Below, piece after piece: positions 35,173 to 43,861 of a DNA stretch of 64,000 bases. Each line of letters begins with the position of its first letter. Position 1 is the stretch's first letter. Under the pieces are notes generated by a model. The model was not told the DNA's origin, did no database searches, and saw nothing but the letters and a program-made list of their open reading frames with translations. A program made the translations under genes and the position numbers. Source of the DNA: Devosia sp. LC5. Its GTDB lineage: Bacteria > Pseudomonadota > Alphaproteobacteria > Rhizobiales > Devosiaceae. Where the stretch lies: contig NZ_JNNO01000003.1 of NCBI RefSeq assembly GCF_000735585.1, forward strand, positions 1 to 64,000. Reading direction: 5' to 3'.

Positions 35173-35484
35173 GCATTCCTCCCGTATAAAAATACGCTAA
35201 CATGTTAGCGGCAGGACCGGGCGCCGCCAAGGATAATCGGGCCCTTTGCCCGCCTATGATCCCGATATTGCTGAATTTTCGAGCGCCGGCCTTGGCCAGC
35301 CATTTGCGGACCACCGTCTTGGGCATTCAGATATTTCCTGTCAGCTTGGCGCAAGCTAGACGTGGCAGTTCTGCGTCAGTCCGGGCAAAAGGCAGTGCGC
35401 TTTCCCCTTCAAGACTAGCGAAATAGCGGTTTTGCGACATATAATTAGCAAGGCAGCCGTTTCTGGTGCGTCGGTAAAGGCATA
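35173..35484. promoter_or_regulatory. uxuA/MCE divergent promoter region with a 16-bp palindrome
   Basis: CGCTAACATGTTAGCG at 35195-35210 is a perfect 16-bp palindrome about 22 bp before the uxuA start. It is well placed to act as an operator near the promoter. The rest of this 312-bp gap, up to the lipid-transport permease at 35485, shows no gene or further strong dyad. The regulator is not identified; it does not match the TTGTCRATAA motif seen upstream of the GH39 gene. Confidence 0.6.
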
Positions 35485-36609
35485 ATGGAACGGCAGACCA
35501 GTATTGAAACCAGCGCTGCAAGTGGATCGCTGATCCGCTGTTCCGGGGACTGGACTTCAGCCACTGCCCAATCATTGGAACGTGAACTGGCCGGCCTGTC
35601 GCTGCCCGGTTCCGAGTCCGGTATTCGCGTCGATCTCGACGGCATCAGCCGGCTCGATACGGTCGGTGCCTGGCTGCTGACCGATTTCCGCCAGCGCCTG
35701 GGTGATGCCCGCGTCGAACTCGTCGGCGGCACCGAACAGCATCGCCAACTGCTCGAGCGCATCGGCGAAACCCCGCAGGAACAGGTCGAGCCGCCCAAGC
35801 ATCCCAATTTCCTGGTGCTGCCGTTCGATCAACTCGGCCGCGCCATCGTCGGGGCCGGGCAGGATATTTTCAACGCCAATGTCGTGCAGGGCCGCATCAT
35901 CACCGCCTTTGCCCGCACCATGACGTTCCAGGCGCCGCTGCGGTTTCCCAGCTTCGTCAACCAGTTCGAACAGATCGTGCTGCGCGCCATTCCCATCGTG
36001 GCGCTGATCTCGCTGGTTGTCGGCGCCATCATCACCCAGCAGACCATCCTGCAATTGCGCAATTTCGGCGCGGTGATATTGGTGGTCGATCTGGCCGCCA
36101 TCCTGATGTTCCGCGAAATCGGTGTATTGCTTGCCGCCATCATGGTGGCGGGCCGCTCAGGCTCGGCCATCACGGCCGAAGTCGGCGCCATGCGCATGCG
36201 CGAGGAATTCGACGCCCTCCAGGTCATGGGCGTCGATCCCTATCAGGCCCTCCTGCTGCCGCGTATCGTGGCTTTGGTGGCTGGATTGCCGCTGCTGGCT
36301 TTTGTGGGCTCCATGTCGGGCCTGGTCGGGGCGGCCATCGTTGCCAGGGTCTATGGCGATATCCCCTTCGACACCTTTATCGGCCGCCTGCAGGGTGCCA
36401 TGAGCATCCAGAGCGTGGTCGTGGGCATGATCAAGGCGCCGGTCATGGCGTTCCTGGTGGGCCTGATCGCTTCCATCGAAGGCCTCAAGGTCGAGGGTTC
36501 CTCCGAATCCCTGGGGCGCCGTACCACCTCCTCGGTGGTCAAATCGATCTTCATCGTCATCGTCGCCGATGGCCTGTTTGCCGTCTTCTTCGCGGCGATC
36601 GGGGTCTAG
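35485..36609 (+). CDS. mlaE: MlaE-family lipid ABC permease with N-terminal STAS domain
   Basis: Inner-membrane permease of 374 residues. The first about 105 residues form a STAS-like domain (ESGIRVDLDGISRLDTVGAWLLTDFRQRL). The permease part follows, with RAIPIVALISLVVGAIIT and 'GRSGSAITAEVGAMRMREEFDALQVMG' (about 225-255) characteristic of MlaE/YrbE. In Gram-negatives this complex moves phospholipids between inner and outer membranes. In E. coli the STAS subunit (MlaB) is separate; here it is fused. It is first in a four-gene operon. Confidence 0.92.
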   Translation: MERQTSIETSAASGSLIRCSGDWTSATAQSLERELAGLSLPGSESGIRVDLDGISRLDTVGAWLLTDFRQRLGDARVELVGGTEQHRQLLERIGETPQEQVEPPKHPNFLVLPFDQLGRAIVGAGQDIFNANVVQGRIITAFARTMTFQAPLRFPSFVNQFEQIVLRAIPIVALISLVVGAIITQQTILQLRNFGAVILVVDLAAILMFREIGVLLAAIMVAGRSGSAITAEVGAMRMREEFDALQVMGVDPYQALLLPRIVALVAGLPLLAFVGSMSGLVGAAIVARVYGDIPFDTFIGRLQGAMSIQSVVVGMIKAPVMAFLVGLIASIEGLKVEGSSESLGRRTTSSVVKSIFIVIVADGLFAVFFAAIGV

Positions 36610-36612
36610 CGC

Positions 36613-37383
36613 ATGACCGGGACTTCCGAAAATCCGCCCGTACTCAGCGTGCATGATCTCAAGGTCGAGATCGATGGCCGCCAGATCATCAACGGCATGA
36701 ATTTTGAGGCCCAGCGCGGCGAAATCCTGGGGCTGATCGGGCCGTCCGGTTCGGGCAAGTCCGTCACCATGCGCGCCATTGTGCGGTTGCTCCCCAGCAC
36801 GGGCGAGATCCGGATTCTGGGCCGCAACTATGCCGAGCTGGACCGCGAGGAACGCGTCGCCACCCAGCGAAAATGGGGCATCCTGTTCCAGCAGGGCGCA
36901 TTGTTTTCGTCCCTGAGCGTGCTGGAGAACATCGAATTTCCCATGCGCGAGCACTTGCATCTGTCCTCTGGCCTGCGCAGCGACATCGCCCGGCTCAAGC
37001 TCGATCTGGTCGGCCTGCCGGCCAAGGCGGCCCAGCTTTACCCGTCCGAATTGTCGGGCGGCATGATCAAGCGCGCCGCTTTGGCGCGCGCCCTGGCGCT
37101 CGATCCGCAAATTCTGTTTCTCGACGAGCCCACGGCCGGGCTCGACCCCATCGGGGCGGGCAAGTTCGATGAACTTATTGTCACGCTGCGTGACACGCTC
37201 GATCTGACAGTGCTTATGGTAACCCACGATCTGGACAGTCTGGCCACGGCCTGTGACCGGATCGTGGCATTGGCGGATGGCAAATTGCTGCTGGCAGGTA
37301 CAATGGCCGAAATGCGGGCAAGCACGCATCCCTGGCTTCGCGACTATTTCCACGGGCCGCGCGCCCACGGCCTTGAAGGTTAG
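36613..37383 (+). CDS. mlaF: MlaF-like lipid transport ATPase
   Basis: ATPase of 256 residues. Walker A GPSGSGKSV (about 43-51), signature LSGGMIKR and Walker B FLDEPTAGLD are present. The variant signature with GGMIKR is typical of MlaF/Mkl proteins. It starts 3 nt after the permease gene and is followed 4 nt later by the MCE protein gene. It energises lipid transport together with the STAS-permease. Confidence 0.94.
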   Translation: MTGTSENPPVLSVHDLKVEIDGRQIINGMNFEAQRGEILGLIGPSGSGKSVTMRAIVRLLPSTGEIRILGRNYAELDREERVATQRKWGILFQQGALFSSLSVLENIEFPMREHLHLSSGLRSDIARLKLDLVGLPAKAAQLYPSELSGGMIKRAALARALALDPQILFLDEPTAGLDPIGAGKFDELIVTLRDTLDLTVLMVTHDLDSLATACDRIVALADGKLLLAGTMAEMRASTHPWLRDYFHGPRAHGLEG

Positions 37384-37387
37384 CCCT

Positions 37388-38701
37388 ATGGAAAACAACG
37401 CAAATTATGCATTGGTCGGGGTGCTGGCAGCCGCAGTTTTCGCCGCGCTCTTTGCCTTCGTCTACTGGTTTGCAGCCCCCGCCGCCAATATCGCGCTCAA
37501 ACCCTATGATATCGTCTTCACCGGTACCGTCAGCGGCATTGCCCGCGGCACGGACGTGACCTTCAACGGCATCCGCATCGGCCAGGTCAATACGGTCCAG
37601 CTCGACCCCCAGGATTCCAACCGCGTCGTCGCCCGGGTCGAGGTGGACGCTACCGTCCCCGTCCACGCCGATACCAAGGTCGTGACCGGCTTTCAGGGGC
37701 TGACCGGCGGCGGCTCGGTGCAGCTGAGCGGCGGCACCATTGCGGCAGGCGATCCGCCGATCGGGCCAGGGCACGACGTGCCTACGCTTTACGCCGAGGT
37801 CTCCGATTTCCAATCGATCATCGATGGCCTTTCCTCCACGGTCAACGGCGCCTCCACAGCCGTCAGCCGCATCAATTCCCTGCTCGATGCCAATGACGAC
37901 AAGATCAACACGACCCTCGCCAATATCGAGAGCTTCAGCTCGGCCCTCGCCGTGAATTCCGATGGCGTGCAGAGCGCCCTCGCCAGTATTTCCGAAGCCG
38001 GCCAGCAGATCGGCCCGATGGCCGAGCAGATCGGGGAACTTTCGGCCAAGGTGAGTGCCCTGGTCGATGCCGTGCCGCCCGAGGATGTCGCCAAGGTGGT
38101 GGCCGACGTCACCATCTTCTCCGATAGCCTGGCGCGCAATTCCGACCAGATCGACAAATTCTTCGCCACCACCGCGGTGCTGTCGGACAATCTCACCCAA
38201 TTGACCGAGGGCCTGCACAGCGCCGTTGCGGTGATCGATCAGGTTGCCGCCGAAATCGACCCCACCATTGTCGGCCGCGTGATGGACAATGTGGACAAGT
38301 TCGCTGCCACGCTCGGCAAGAATACGGACAATGTCGATATCATCGTGGCCAATGTGACGTCGGTGACCGACCAGCTGACGCGCTCGGTCGAAAAAGTGGA
38401 TTCCATCCTGGCCCAGGTCGATTCTTCGGTATCGAGCGCAGAAGGGCAGGGCCTGTTCAACGATATCGCGGAGGCGGCCCAATCCGTGCGCGCCCTGGCC
38501 GACCAGCTCAATGCCAGCACTTCGCGCATCGCCTCGGGATTGAACGATTTCACCTCGCGCGGGTTGTCCGAGTACACAGCGCTTGCCGTGGATGCCCGCG
38601 GCACGCTGCAGCGGCTTGACCGGGTGGTGCGGAACCTTGAAAACAATCCGCAGGGACTCATCTTTGGGGGAGAAACAGTTCGTGACTATACCAAGCAATA
38701 A
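37388..38701 (+). CDS. mlaD: MCE-domain (MlaD-like) lipid-binding protein
   Basis: Membrane-anchored periplasmic protein of 437 residues. An N-terminal transmembrane helix (about 7-30) precedes a single MCE domain (about 38-118) with FTGTVSGIARGTDVTFNGIRIGQV and FQGLTGGGSVQLSGG. The remaining about 300 residues are helical with repeated 'V..I....D.........V' segments, as in long PqiB/YebT-like or actinobacterial Mce tails. The length is well above E. coli MlaD (183 residues), so it may form a longer periplasmic tube. Its gene frame extends further upstream but overlaps mlaF; the ATG at 37388 is the normal start. Confidence 0.9.
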   Translation: MENNANYALVGVLAAAVFAALFAFVYWFAAPAANIALKPYDIVFTGTVSGIARGTDVTFNGIRIGQVNTVQLDPQDSNRVVARVEVDATVPVHADTKVVTGFQGLTGGGSVQLSGGTIAAGDPPIGPGHDVPTLYAEVSDFQSIIDGLSSTVNGASTAVSRINSLLDANDDKINTTLANIESFSSALAVNSDGVQSALASISEAGQQIGPMAEQIGELSAKVSALVDAVPPEDVAKVVADVTIFSDSLARNSDQIDKFFATTAVLSDNLTQLTEGLHSAVAVIDQVAAEIDPTIVGRVMDNVDKFAATLGKNTDNVDIIVANVTSVTDQLTRSVEKVDSILAQVDSSVSSAEGQGLFNDIAEAAQSVRALADQLNASTSRIASGLNDFTSRGLSEYTALAVDARGTLQRLDRVVRNLENNPQGLIFGGETVRDYTKQ

Positions 38702-38710
38702 GGTCCCCCG

Positions 38711-39301
38711 ATGAGCCTGGCGCGTCGTTCATTCATGGCCGGAGGGGCCTCTATCCTCGCCCTGGGACTGGCCGGCTGCTTTGGCGTACGCGCCCCGATC
38801 ACCTATGATCTGGGCAGTGTCGACGGGCTTAACACGCGCCGCCGCTCCTCGCGCGTCGTGGTCATCACCCTGCCCAAGACGGTACAGACCTATGATTCCC
38901 AGCGCATCGTCATTCGCGACGCGGGCAATGTGCTGAGCTACCTGCCCGAAGCCCAGCTCTCCGATACCTTGCCCCGGCTGGTGCAGACCCGCCTGTTGCA
39001 GACCTTCGAAGCCAGCAACTTCCCCAATATCGGCAGGCCCGACGATCAGTTGCGCGTCGACGTGACATTGGCGACCGAATTGCGCGCCTTCGAGATCGAT
39101 GTCGGCAAAGGAGGCCTCGCCACCGTCACGATCAATGCCAAGCTGGTCGATGAACAGCGCGGCGCCATCTTCGCCAGCCAGGTCTTCACCGCTACCCGCC
39201 CCGGCGTGGTCACCCCTGCCGTCGCCGCCATCGCCGCGCTCGATGGCGCGCTGGCCGATGTGATGAGCCAGATATTGGTCTGGACCGCCCGCAACGCGTG
39301 A
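38711..39301 (+). CDS. ABC-type transport auxiliary lipoprotein (PqiC/LptE-like)
   Basis: Lipoprotein of 196 residues with a lipobox LAGC at about residues 19-22 after a twin-arginine-like RRSFMAGGAS signal. The mature part matches the auxiliary lipoprotein family of MCE systems (YDLG...RVVVITLPKTVQTYDSQRIVIRDAGNVLSYLPEAQLSDTLPRLVQTRL). PqiC, the best-known member, links MCE complexes to the outer membrane. It closes the mlaE-F-D operon, 9 nt after mlaD. Confidence 0.9.
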   Translation: MSLARRSFMAGGASILALGLAGCFGVRAPITYDLGSVDGLNTRRRSSRVVVITLPKTVQTYDSQRIVIRDAGNVLSYLPEAQLSDTLPRLVQTRLLQTFEASNFPNIGRPDDQLRVDVTLATELRAFEIDVGKGGLATVTINAKLVDEQRGAIFASQVFTATRPGVVTPAVAAIAALDGALADVMSQILVWTARNA

Positions 39302-39461
39302 GGTCGCGCTAGCGTCATTTTCTCGCGGCCAGCATAGCCATCGCATGCCACTGCGGGTCCCACTGGAACTCGGCCACACCGGCCCACGTTGTTGCTGCGT
39401 GAACAGCGCAAGCAAAACATGGCTGGGTAAGCTCGCTGCAATAAAGGTCCCATCCAGCCGG

Positions 39462-40304
39462 ATGGAAACCATGACTGAACCGGGGGTCAACCTCGAGCAG
39501 ATCCGCCTCTTTCCGCCCGCCACCGCCCTGTGGTCGCTGGAGCGCGGCACCTCGCCCATTATCGGCACTGCCATTCATAATGGTCACCATATCCGCGCCG
39601 AAGCGCTCGATCGCATGGCGCTCGATGATGCCGGTCGCCTGCACGAAGAGGCTCCCTTCACCGCCTATGCCATCCTTGACGTGCCCAATCGCATCGTCGT
39701 GCACCGCTCCCGCTTTGAGATCGACCTCAACCGGGCGCGCGACGCCTCGGTCTATCTGAAGCCCGAACAATCCTGGGGCCTGCAGGTGTGGCGGGAGCGG
39801 CCATCGCCGGCCATCATCGCGCGCTCGTTGCGCATCCACGACGCCTATTACGCCATGCTGCGGCAGGTCCTGGCGGGCATCGAGGCCGAGCACGGCCAAT
39901 TCGTCTTGCTCGATATTCATAGCTACAATCACCGCCGCGCCGGCCCCGGCGGGTCGCCGACCGACCCGGAGCAGGCGCCCGATATCAATATCGGCACCTT
40001 CTCCATGGATCGTGAGCGCTGGGCGCATATTCTCGACCCATTCATGGAAAACCTTGGCAGCCTGCGCTTCCGCGGCCGCTTCATGGATGTGCGCGAGAAT
40101 GTGGTGTCCGAGGGCCGGGGCGAGCAGACCCGTTTCGTGCATGAACATTTCCCGCAGACCGGCTGCGCCATTGCGGTCGAATTCAAGAAATTCTTCATGG
40201 ACGAATGGACAGGCGAGCCCGACCTGGAGGCGCTCGATGCCATGCGCGCCGTCATCGCCTCGGCCATCCCAGTGCTCGAAACTGCATTGCGGGCGGACAG
40301 ATAG
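39462..40304 (+). CDS. N-formylglutamate amidohydrolase family protein
   Basis: Zn-dependent amidohydrolase-fold protein of about 280 residues (ATG at 39462; ATG at 39471 is also possible and has a GGAAA before it). LLDIHSYNHRRAGPGG in the middle carries the probable metal-binding DxHSY motif. FVHEHFPQTGCAIAVEFKKFFMDEWTG lies near the C-terminus. The family deformylates N-formylglutamate in histidine degradation, but related members act on other N-acyl amino acids. No other hut genes are nearby. It stands alone, convergent with the DUF885-like gene. Confidence 0.82.
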   Translation: METMTEPGVNLEQIRLFPPATALWSLERGTSPIIGTAIHNGHHIRAEALDRMALDDAGRLHEEAPFTAYAILDVPNRIVVHRSRFEIDLNRARDASVYLKPEQSWGLQVWRERPSPAIIARSLRIHDAYYAMLRQVLAGIEAEHGQFVLLDIHSYNHRRAGPGGSPTDPEQAPDINIGTFSMDRERWAHILDPFMENLGSLRFRGRFMDVRENVVSEGRGEQTRFVHEHFPQTGCAIAVEFKKFFMDEWTGEPDLEALDAMRAVIASAIPVLETALRADR

Positions 40305-40432
40305 GCACCGCCAGCCTGCCGGGCGGTCTCAACAACCTCTCGGACATGTACGACACCAGTTTCTGCGACAGCCAAGCTGACCACTTGCGATGCCTATGGC
40401 CCACCCCTGACCAACTGCGCCCTGGCGACGCT

Positions 40433-41596
40433 CTAGGACCAGTGCTCGGCCAGCGTTTTGGGCGTGTGCATATTGCCGTAGAGATAGTCCCAGAATTCGG
40501 CGCGCCGCTCCTTCGGCACACTCTTCCAGACCTCATGCACGGCGACATCGCCACACCAATAGGCATAGACGAATGGCGCCCGCAGGCTATGCCCGAGAAA
40601 CGCCAGCCGCGACCGCGCCGTTACTGGATCCTGAAACCCGCCCTCGGCCATCACCGGCACGATTTCGTCCAAGGTCTTGCCCTGGCTATGCATCATCCAG
40701 GCCGCATTGCAGCGCAGGGCGCCGCGTAAACGCTGCAACGCCACGCCCAATTCGTCCTCCGGCCCCTCGATCCAGTCGAGGAAGAACATGCCATTGTCCG
40801 CAATGCCCTCGAACAGCGCGCTGCTGGCCGAAGAGGTCACCACTTGCGCGCCATCCAGCGGCATCCGGCCCTCGGCCACATAGCGTTCCCGCAGCGCCAG
40901 ATGCACCAGATGCCCCGGAAAGACCTCGTGTGTTGCCAGATGCTTGAGGGCAAACCGCGTATAGGGAAAGTCCAGATTCATCAGCACCTTGCGGGCCGGA
41001 TAATCGCAATAGGCCGAGAACGGCACAGCGCTTACGCCGACCGGCTCCATCCATTGATCGGCCATCGGATACATGCGCGCACTGACGCGCCCACGGGCTT
41101 CCAGGGTCAGCGCCCGCATGGTTTCCAGTACCGCATCGGCGGGTACGCGAACCTGGTCCTCCCACCGCGCCAGATCATCCGCCAGCGCCCCGCCGGCAAA
41201 GCCCATTTCATTGAGTTTTTCGCGGATAATGGCGCGATAACCATCCAGCACATCATCGCCCACCAATTGCGTATCGACCCGGATTTGCCGCCGCACCCGC
41301 TCGGCAAAGGAAATCTCCCTCTCCGCAAAGGTCGCCACCAGCGCGAGCAGGGAATCCACCATCTCATCGAGATAATCCCGCCGCAGCGCCGACTCCGCCT
41401 CGGCCGCCAGCCGGCCGCGCAAGGCTAGCAATTCCGCCGCCGCCTCATCATAATCCCGCAATTGACGCGGCTCGACTGCCTCCACCGCAACCGGGATCAA
41501 CCCCTCACGGTCGAGAAATCCATCGCTGCGCGGCGTGCTGCGGTAGAGCTGATCAATGCCGGCGGTGAGTTCGGCCAGTTCCTTGCCAAGTTTCAT
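40433..41596 (-). CDS. DUF885-like putative zinc metallopeptidase
   Basis: Cytoplasmic protein of 387 residues, mostly helical. A zinc motif HEVFPGH (H223, E224, H229) is followed 34 residues later by LFEGIADNG with E263, the usual third ligand arrangement in DUF885 proteins (HExxPGH...EGWA). It lacks the N-terminal extension of longer DUF885 members. It is 10 nt downstream of the aldo/keto reductase on the same strand. The substrate is unknown; a peptide role fits the neighbourhood. Confidence 0.82.
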   Translation of the reverse strand: MKLGKELAELTAGIDQLYRSTPRSDGFLDREGLIPVAVEAVEPRQLRDYDEAAAELLALRGRLAAEAESALRRDYLDEMVDSLLALVATFAEREISFAERVRRQIRVDTQLVGDDVLDGYRAIIREKLNEMGFAGGALADDLARWEDQVRVPADAVLETMRALTLEARGRVSARMYPMADQWMEPVGVSAVPFSAYCDYPARKVLMNLDFPYTRFALKHLATHEVFPGHLVHLALRERYVAEGRMPLDGAQVVTSSASSALFEGIADNGMFFLDWIEGPEDELGVALQRLRGALRCNAAWMMHSQGKTLDEIVPVMAEGGFQDPVTARSRLAFLGHSLRAPFVYAYWCGDVAVHEVWKSVPKERRAEFWDYLYGNMHTPKTLAEHWS

Positions 41597-41606
41597 GGCA
41601 TGACCC

Positions 41607-42578
41607 TCACATATGCCCGGCGACGGGCTTGGGATGGTAGGGCGCCTCCATCAAGGCGACGTCCTCATCGCTGAGCTTGACCTCGAGCGCCGCCACCGCA
41701 TCATCAAACTGATGCAGCTTGGAAATCCCCACGATCGGCGCCGAAATGCCCGGCCGGCTGACAACCCAGGCATAGGCGATCTGCGCCGGCGGCCTGCCAT
41801 GGCGCTCCGCCACATGCCGCACAGCGGCGACCACCGCGTCGTCCTGCTCCTTGGAGCGGTCATAGAGTGCAGCAGCCGTCTTGTCGGTCTGCGAGCGCGT
41901 GGAGGCATCGCCACTGCGGCCCGCCAGCCGCCCGCGCGCCAGGGGGCTCCAGGGGATTACCCCGATCCCCTCGGACCGGCATAGCGGCAGCATTTCGCGC
42001 TCTTCCTCGCGATAGATTAGGTTGTAATGCGGCTGCATCGATACGAATGGCGCCCAGCCGTTCGCGCGTTGCAGGCCCAGCGCCTTCATGAATTGCCAGG
42101 CATGCATCGAGGAGGCACCCAGATAGCGCACCTTGCCCGCCCGCACCACGTCGTTCAGCGCATCCAGAGTCTCTTCCAGCGGCGTATCATAGTCGAAACG
42201 GTGCAACTGATAGAGATCGATATAGTCGGTTCCAAGCCGCTTGAGGCTGCCATCCACCGCCTCGAAAACATGCTTGCGCGATAGTCCGCGATCGTTGGGA
42301 TCTGCGCTCATCGGATTATAGAGCTTGGTCGCCAGCACCAGTTTGTGGCGCGGCATGGGGGCCAGCACGCGGCCTACCACCTCCTCGCTCGCGCCCAGCG
42401 AATACATGTCCGCCAGGTCGAAAAAGTTGATGCCCAGCGCCACGGCCTTTTCGATGATCGGCCGGGAGGTGTCTTCGTTTAACACCCATGGCGCCCAATC
42501 GGGTGAGCCGAACGTCATGCAACCCAGCGCCAGTCGCGAAATTTTCAGGCCCGTCCGGCCAAGGTTGATATAGTCCAT
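41607..42578 (-). CDS. Aldo/keto reductase
   Basis: NADPH-dependent reductase of 323 residues. The start at 42578 (MDYINLGRTGLKISRLALGCMTFG) has AGAAGG upstream. Catalytic residues are in the usual places: D in FFDLADMYSLGASE, K in LVLATKLY and H in DLYQLHRFDYDTPLEETL. It is first in a two-gene operon with the DUF885-like peptidase, divergent from the GntR gene. The substrate is unknown. Confidence 0.92.
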   Translation of the reverse strand: MDYINLGRTGLKISRLALGCMTFGSPDWAPWVLNEDTSRPIIEKAVALGINFFDLADMYSLGASEEVVGRVLAPMPRHKLVLATKLYNPMSADPNDRGLSRKHVFEAVDGSLKRLGTDYIDLYQLHRFDYDTPLEETLDALNDVVRAGKVRYLGASSMHAWQFMKALGLQRANGWAPFVSMQPHYNLIYREEEREMLPLCRSEGIGVIPWSPLARGRLAGRSGDASTRSQTDKTAAALYDRSKEQDDAVVAAVRHVAERHGRPPAQIAYAWVVSRPGISAPIVGISKLHQFDDAVAALEVKLSDEDVALMEAPYHPKPVAGHM

Positions 42579-42792
42579 TAGTACACCTTCTAGAGCTGAC
42601 CATTCGCCTGCTGGCCGCATTTTCGTATGATTTGCCAGCCACATCAGCGCATTCGTCGATAGTGAAGCGCTTGCAAGGAATATTTCTGCACAGATTTTCG
42701 GCGAATGCAAACTGTGTACAAAAAACTCCCAGACCCTATTGCGCTCAGGAAATGCGGTGTTACGCTTGGTGTGTACTGAACTGGTAGAACAC
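42579..42792. promoter_or_regulatory. Divergent promoter region of the AKR and GntR-transport operons
   Basis: 214 bp without a gene. GTGTAC-type hexamers occur as GTACAC next to the AKR start (about 42580) and as TGTGTAC near 42713 and 42769. At the right end TGTGT...ACACA (about 42769-42793) makes an inverted pair across the proposed GntR start. YtrA-like GntR proteins bind GTGTAC-containing dyads, so these are candidate operators. Evidence is weak. Confidence 0.35.
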
Positions 42793-43821
42793 ATGTTCCC
42801 CATAGACGCATCCAGCATTGATAAGTCGCTGCCCGTTCCCGTGGGCACGCAATTACATGGCCTGCTGAGCTACACGCTGGCCTTTGGCGACATGGTCTAT
42901 GGCACCAGATTGCCCTCGGTGCGCCAGCTCGCCGCCGAACTGGGCATTGCGCCCATGACGGTCAGCCAGGTCTATCAACAGCTGCGCGATGCCGGCCTGA
43001 TCGAGATGCGCCAGGGCCTGGGCGCCTTCACGGCGCGCGATCCGGGCCAGAGCGTGGATGAGCGGCAGCCAATCAATGCGCTGCGCGGCGATATCGAGGC
43101 CATTGTCGGCCGGGCCGAGGCGCTGGGCGTCTCCACCATGGAGCTGGTCTCCATGATCAATGCCCAGGCTCAGTTGCGCCGCCCCTCGGTCGGGCTTTCC
43201 ATGGTTTTCGTCTGTATCTTCGAGGGGCCGGGCCGCGACTATGTCGAGCAGATCCGCCCTGCGCTCGGCGCCAATGACAGCATGCAACTGGTAACGCTGG
43301 ATAGCCTGCGCCAGCCCGGCGCCGAACGCGATGCCTGCCGCCGTGCCGATCTGGTGATCACCTTCCTGCACCGCGAGGCCGAAGTGCGCGGCCTGGCCGG
43401 GATCGACCATGTGCTCGGCCTGCGTTTCATTCCGTCCCAGCGCACGCGGCAAAACCTGGCCGGGCTCGATCCGCGCACGCGTGTCGCCGCGGTGACGCAC
43501 TTCCAGGAATACATCGCCATCATGCGCCCCAGTGTGCGCGAATTTGCCCCGCACGTCTCCGATATCCGGGTCACCTGGTCATCGGCGCCCGATCTCAAGG
43601 AGATCATCGCCGGGTGCGACGCGGTGATCTACGCCTCGGGCGCCGACCATGTGGCCGATCTGGTGCGCCCCAACGTGCGCTGTTTCGAATATCGCCACGC
43701 GCCTGATCCGGGGGCGCTGGAAAATACGCTCGCCCCGCATCTAGCCGAACTCCGGCAGCGGCGGATCGCCCGGGAGCCGGAGAATCAGGCCGCTGCCCTC
43801 GAGGGAATGGCGCCAGCCTGA
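42793..43821 (+). CDS. GntR regulator with a C-terminal sugar/ligand-binding-like domain
   Basis: Regulator of about 342 residues from the ATG at 42793. The winged helix (about 20-90) contains YGTRLPSVRQLAAELGIAPMTVSQVYQQLRDAGLI. The rest (about 130-320) has alternating alpha/beta segments such as LSMVFVCIFEGPGRDYVEQIRPAL and IIAGCDAVIYASGADHV, resembling a periplasmic-binding-like sensor rather than an FCD or UTRA domain. It ends 40 bp before the binding-protein gene of the Dpp-type operon and probably controls it. Confidence 0.85.
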   Translation: MFPIDASSIDKSLPVPVGTQLHGLLSYTLAFGDMVYGTRLPSVRQLAAELGIAPMTVSQVYQQLRDAGLIEMRQGLGAFTARDPGQSVDERQPINALRGDIEAIVGRAEALGVSTMELVSMINAQAQLRRPSVGLSMVFVCIFEGPGRDYVEQIRPALGANDSMQLVTLDSLRQPGAERDACRRADLVITFLHREAEVRGLAGIDHVLGLRFIPSQRTRQNLAGLDPRTRVAAVTHFQEYIAIMRPSVREFAPHVSDIRVTWSSAPDLKEIIAGCDAVIYASGADHVADLVRPNVRCFEYRHAPDPGALENTLAPHLAELRQRRIAREPENQAAALEGMAPA

Positions 43822-43861
43822 CGCTGCTTCCGCACACTTCATGCAAAGGGAAAACAGGGAA

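Noticed and set aside
39315-39430. Possible remnant of a minus-strand gene C-terminus between the auxiliary lipoprotein and the amidohydrolase-family gene
   Set aside because: The translated tail is only about 35 residues, continues as antisense of the next gene and resembles nothing I recognise.
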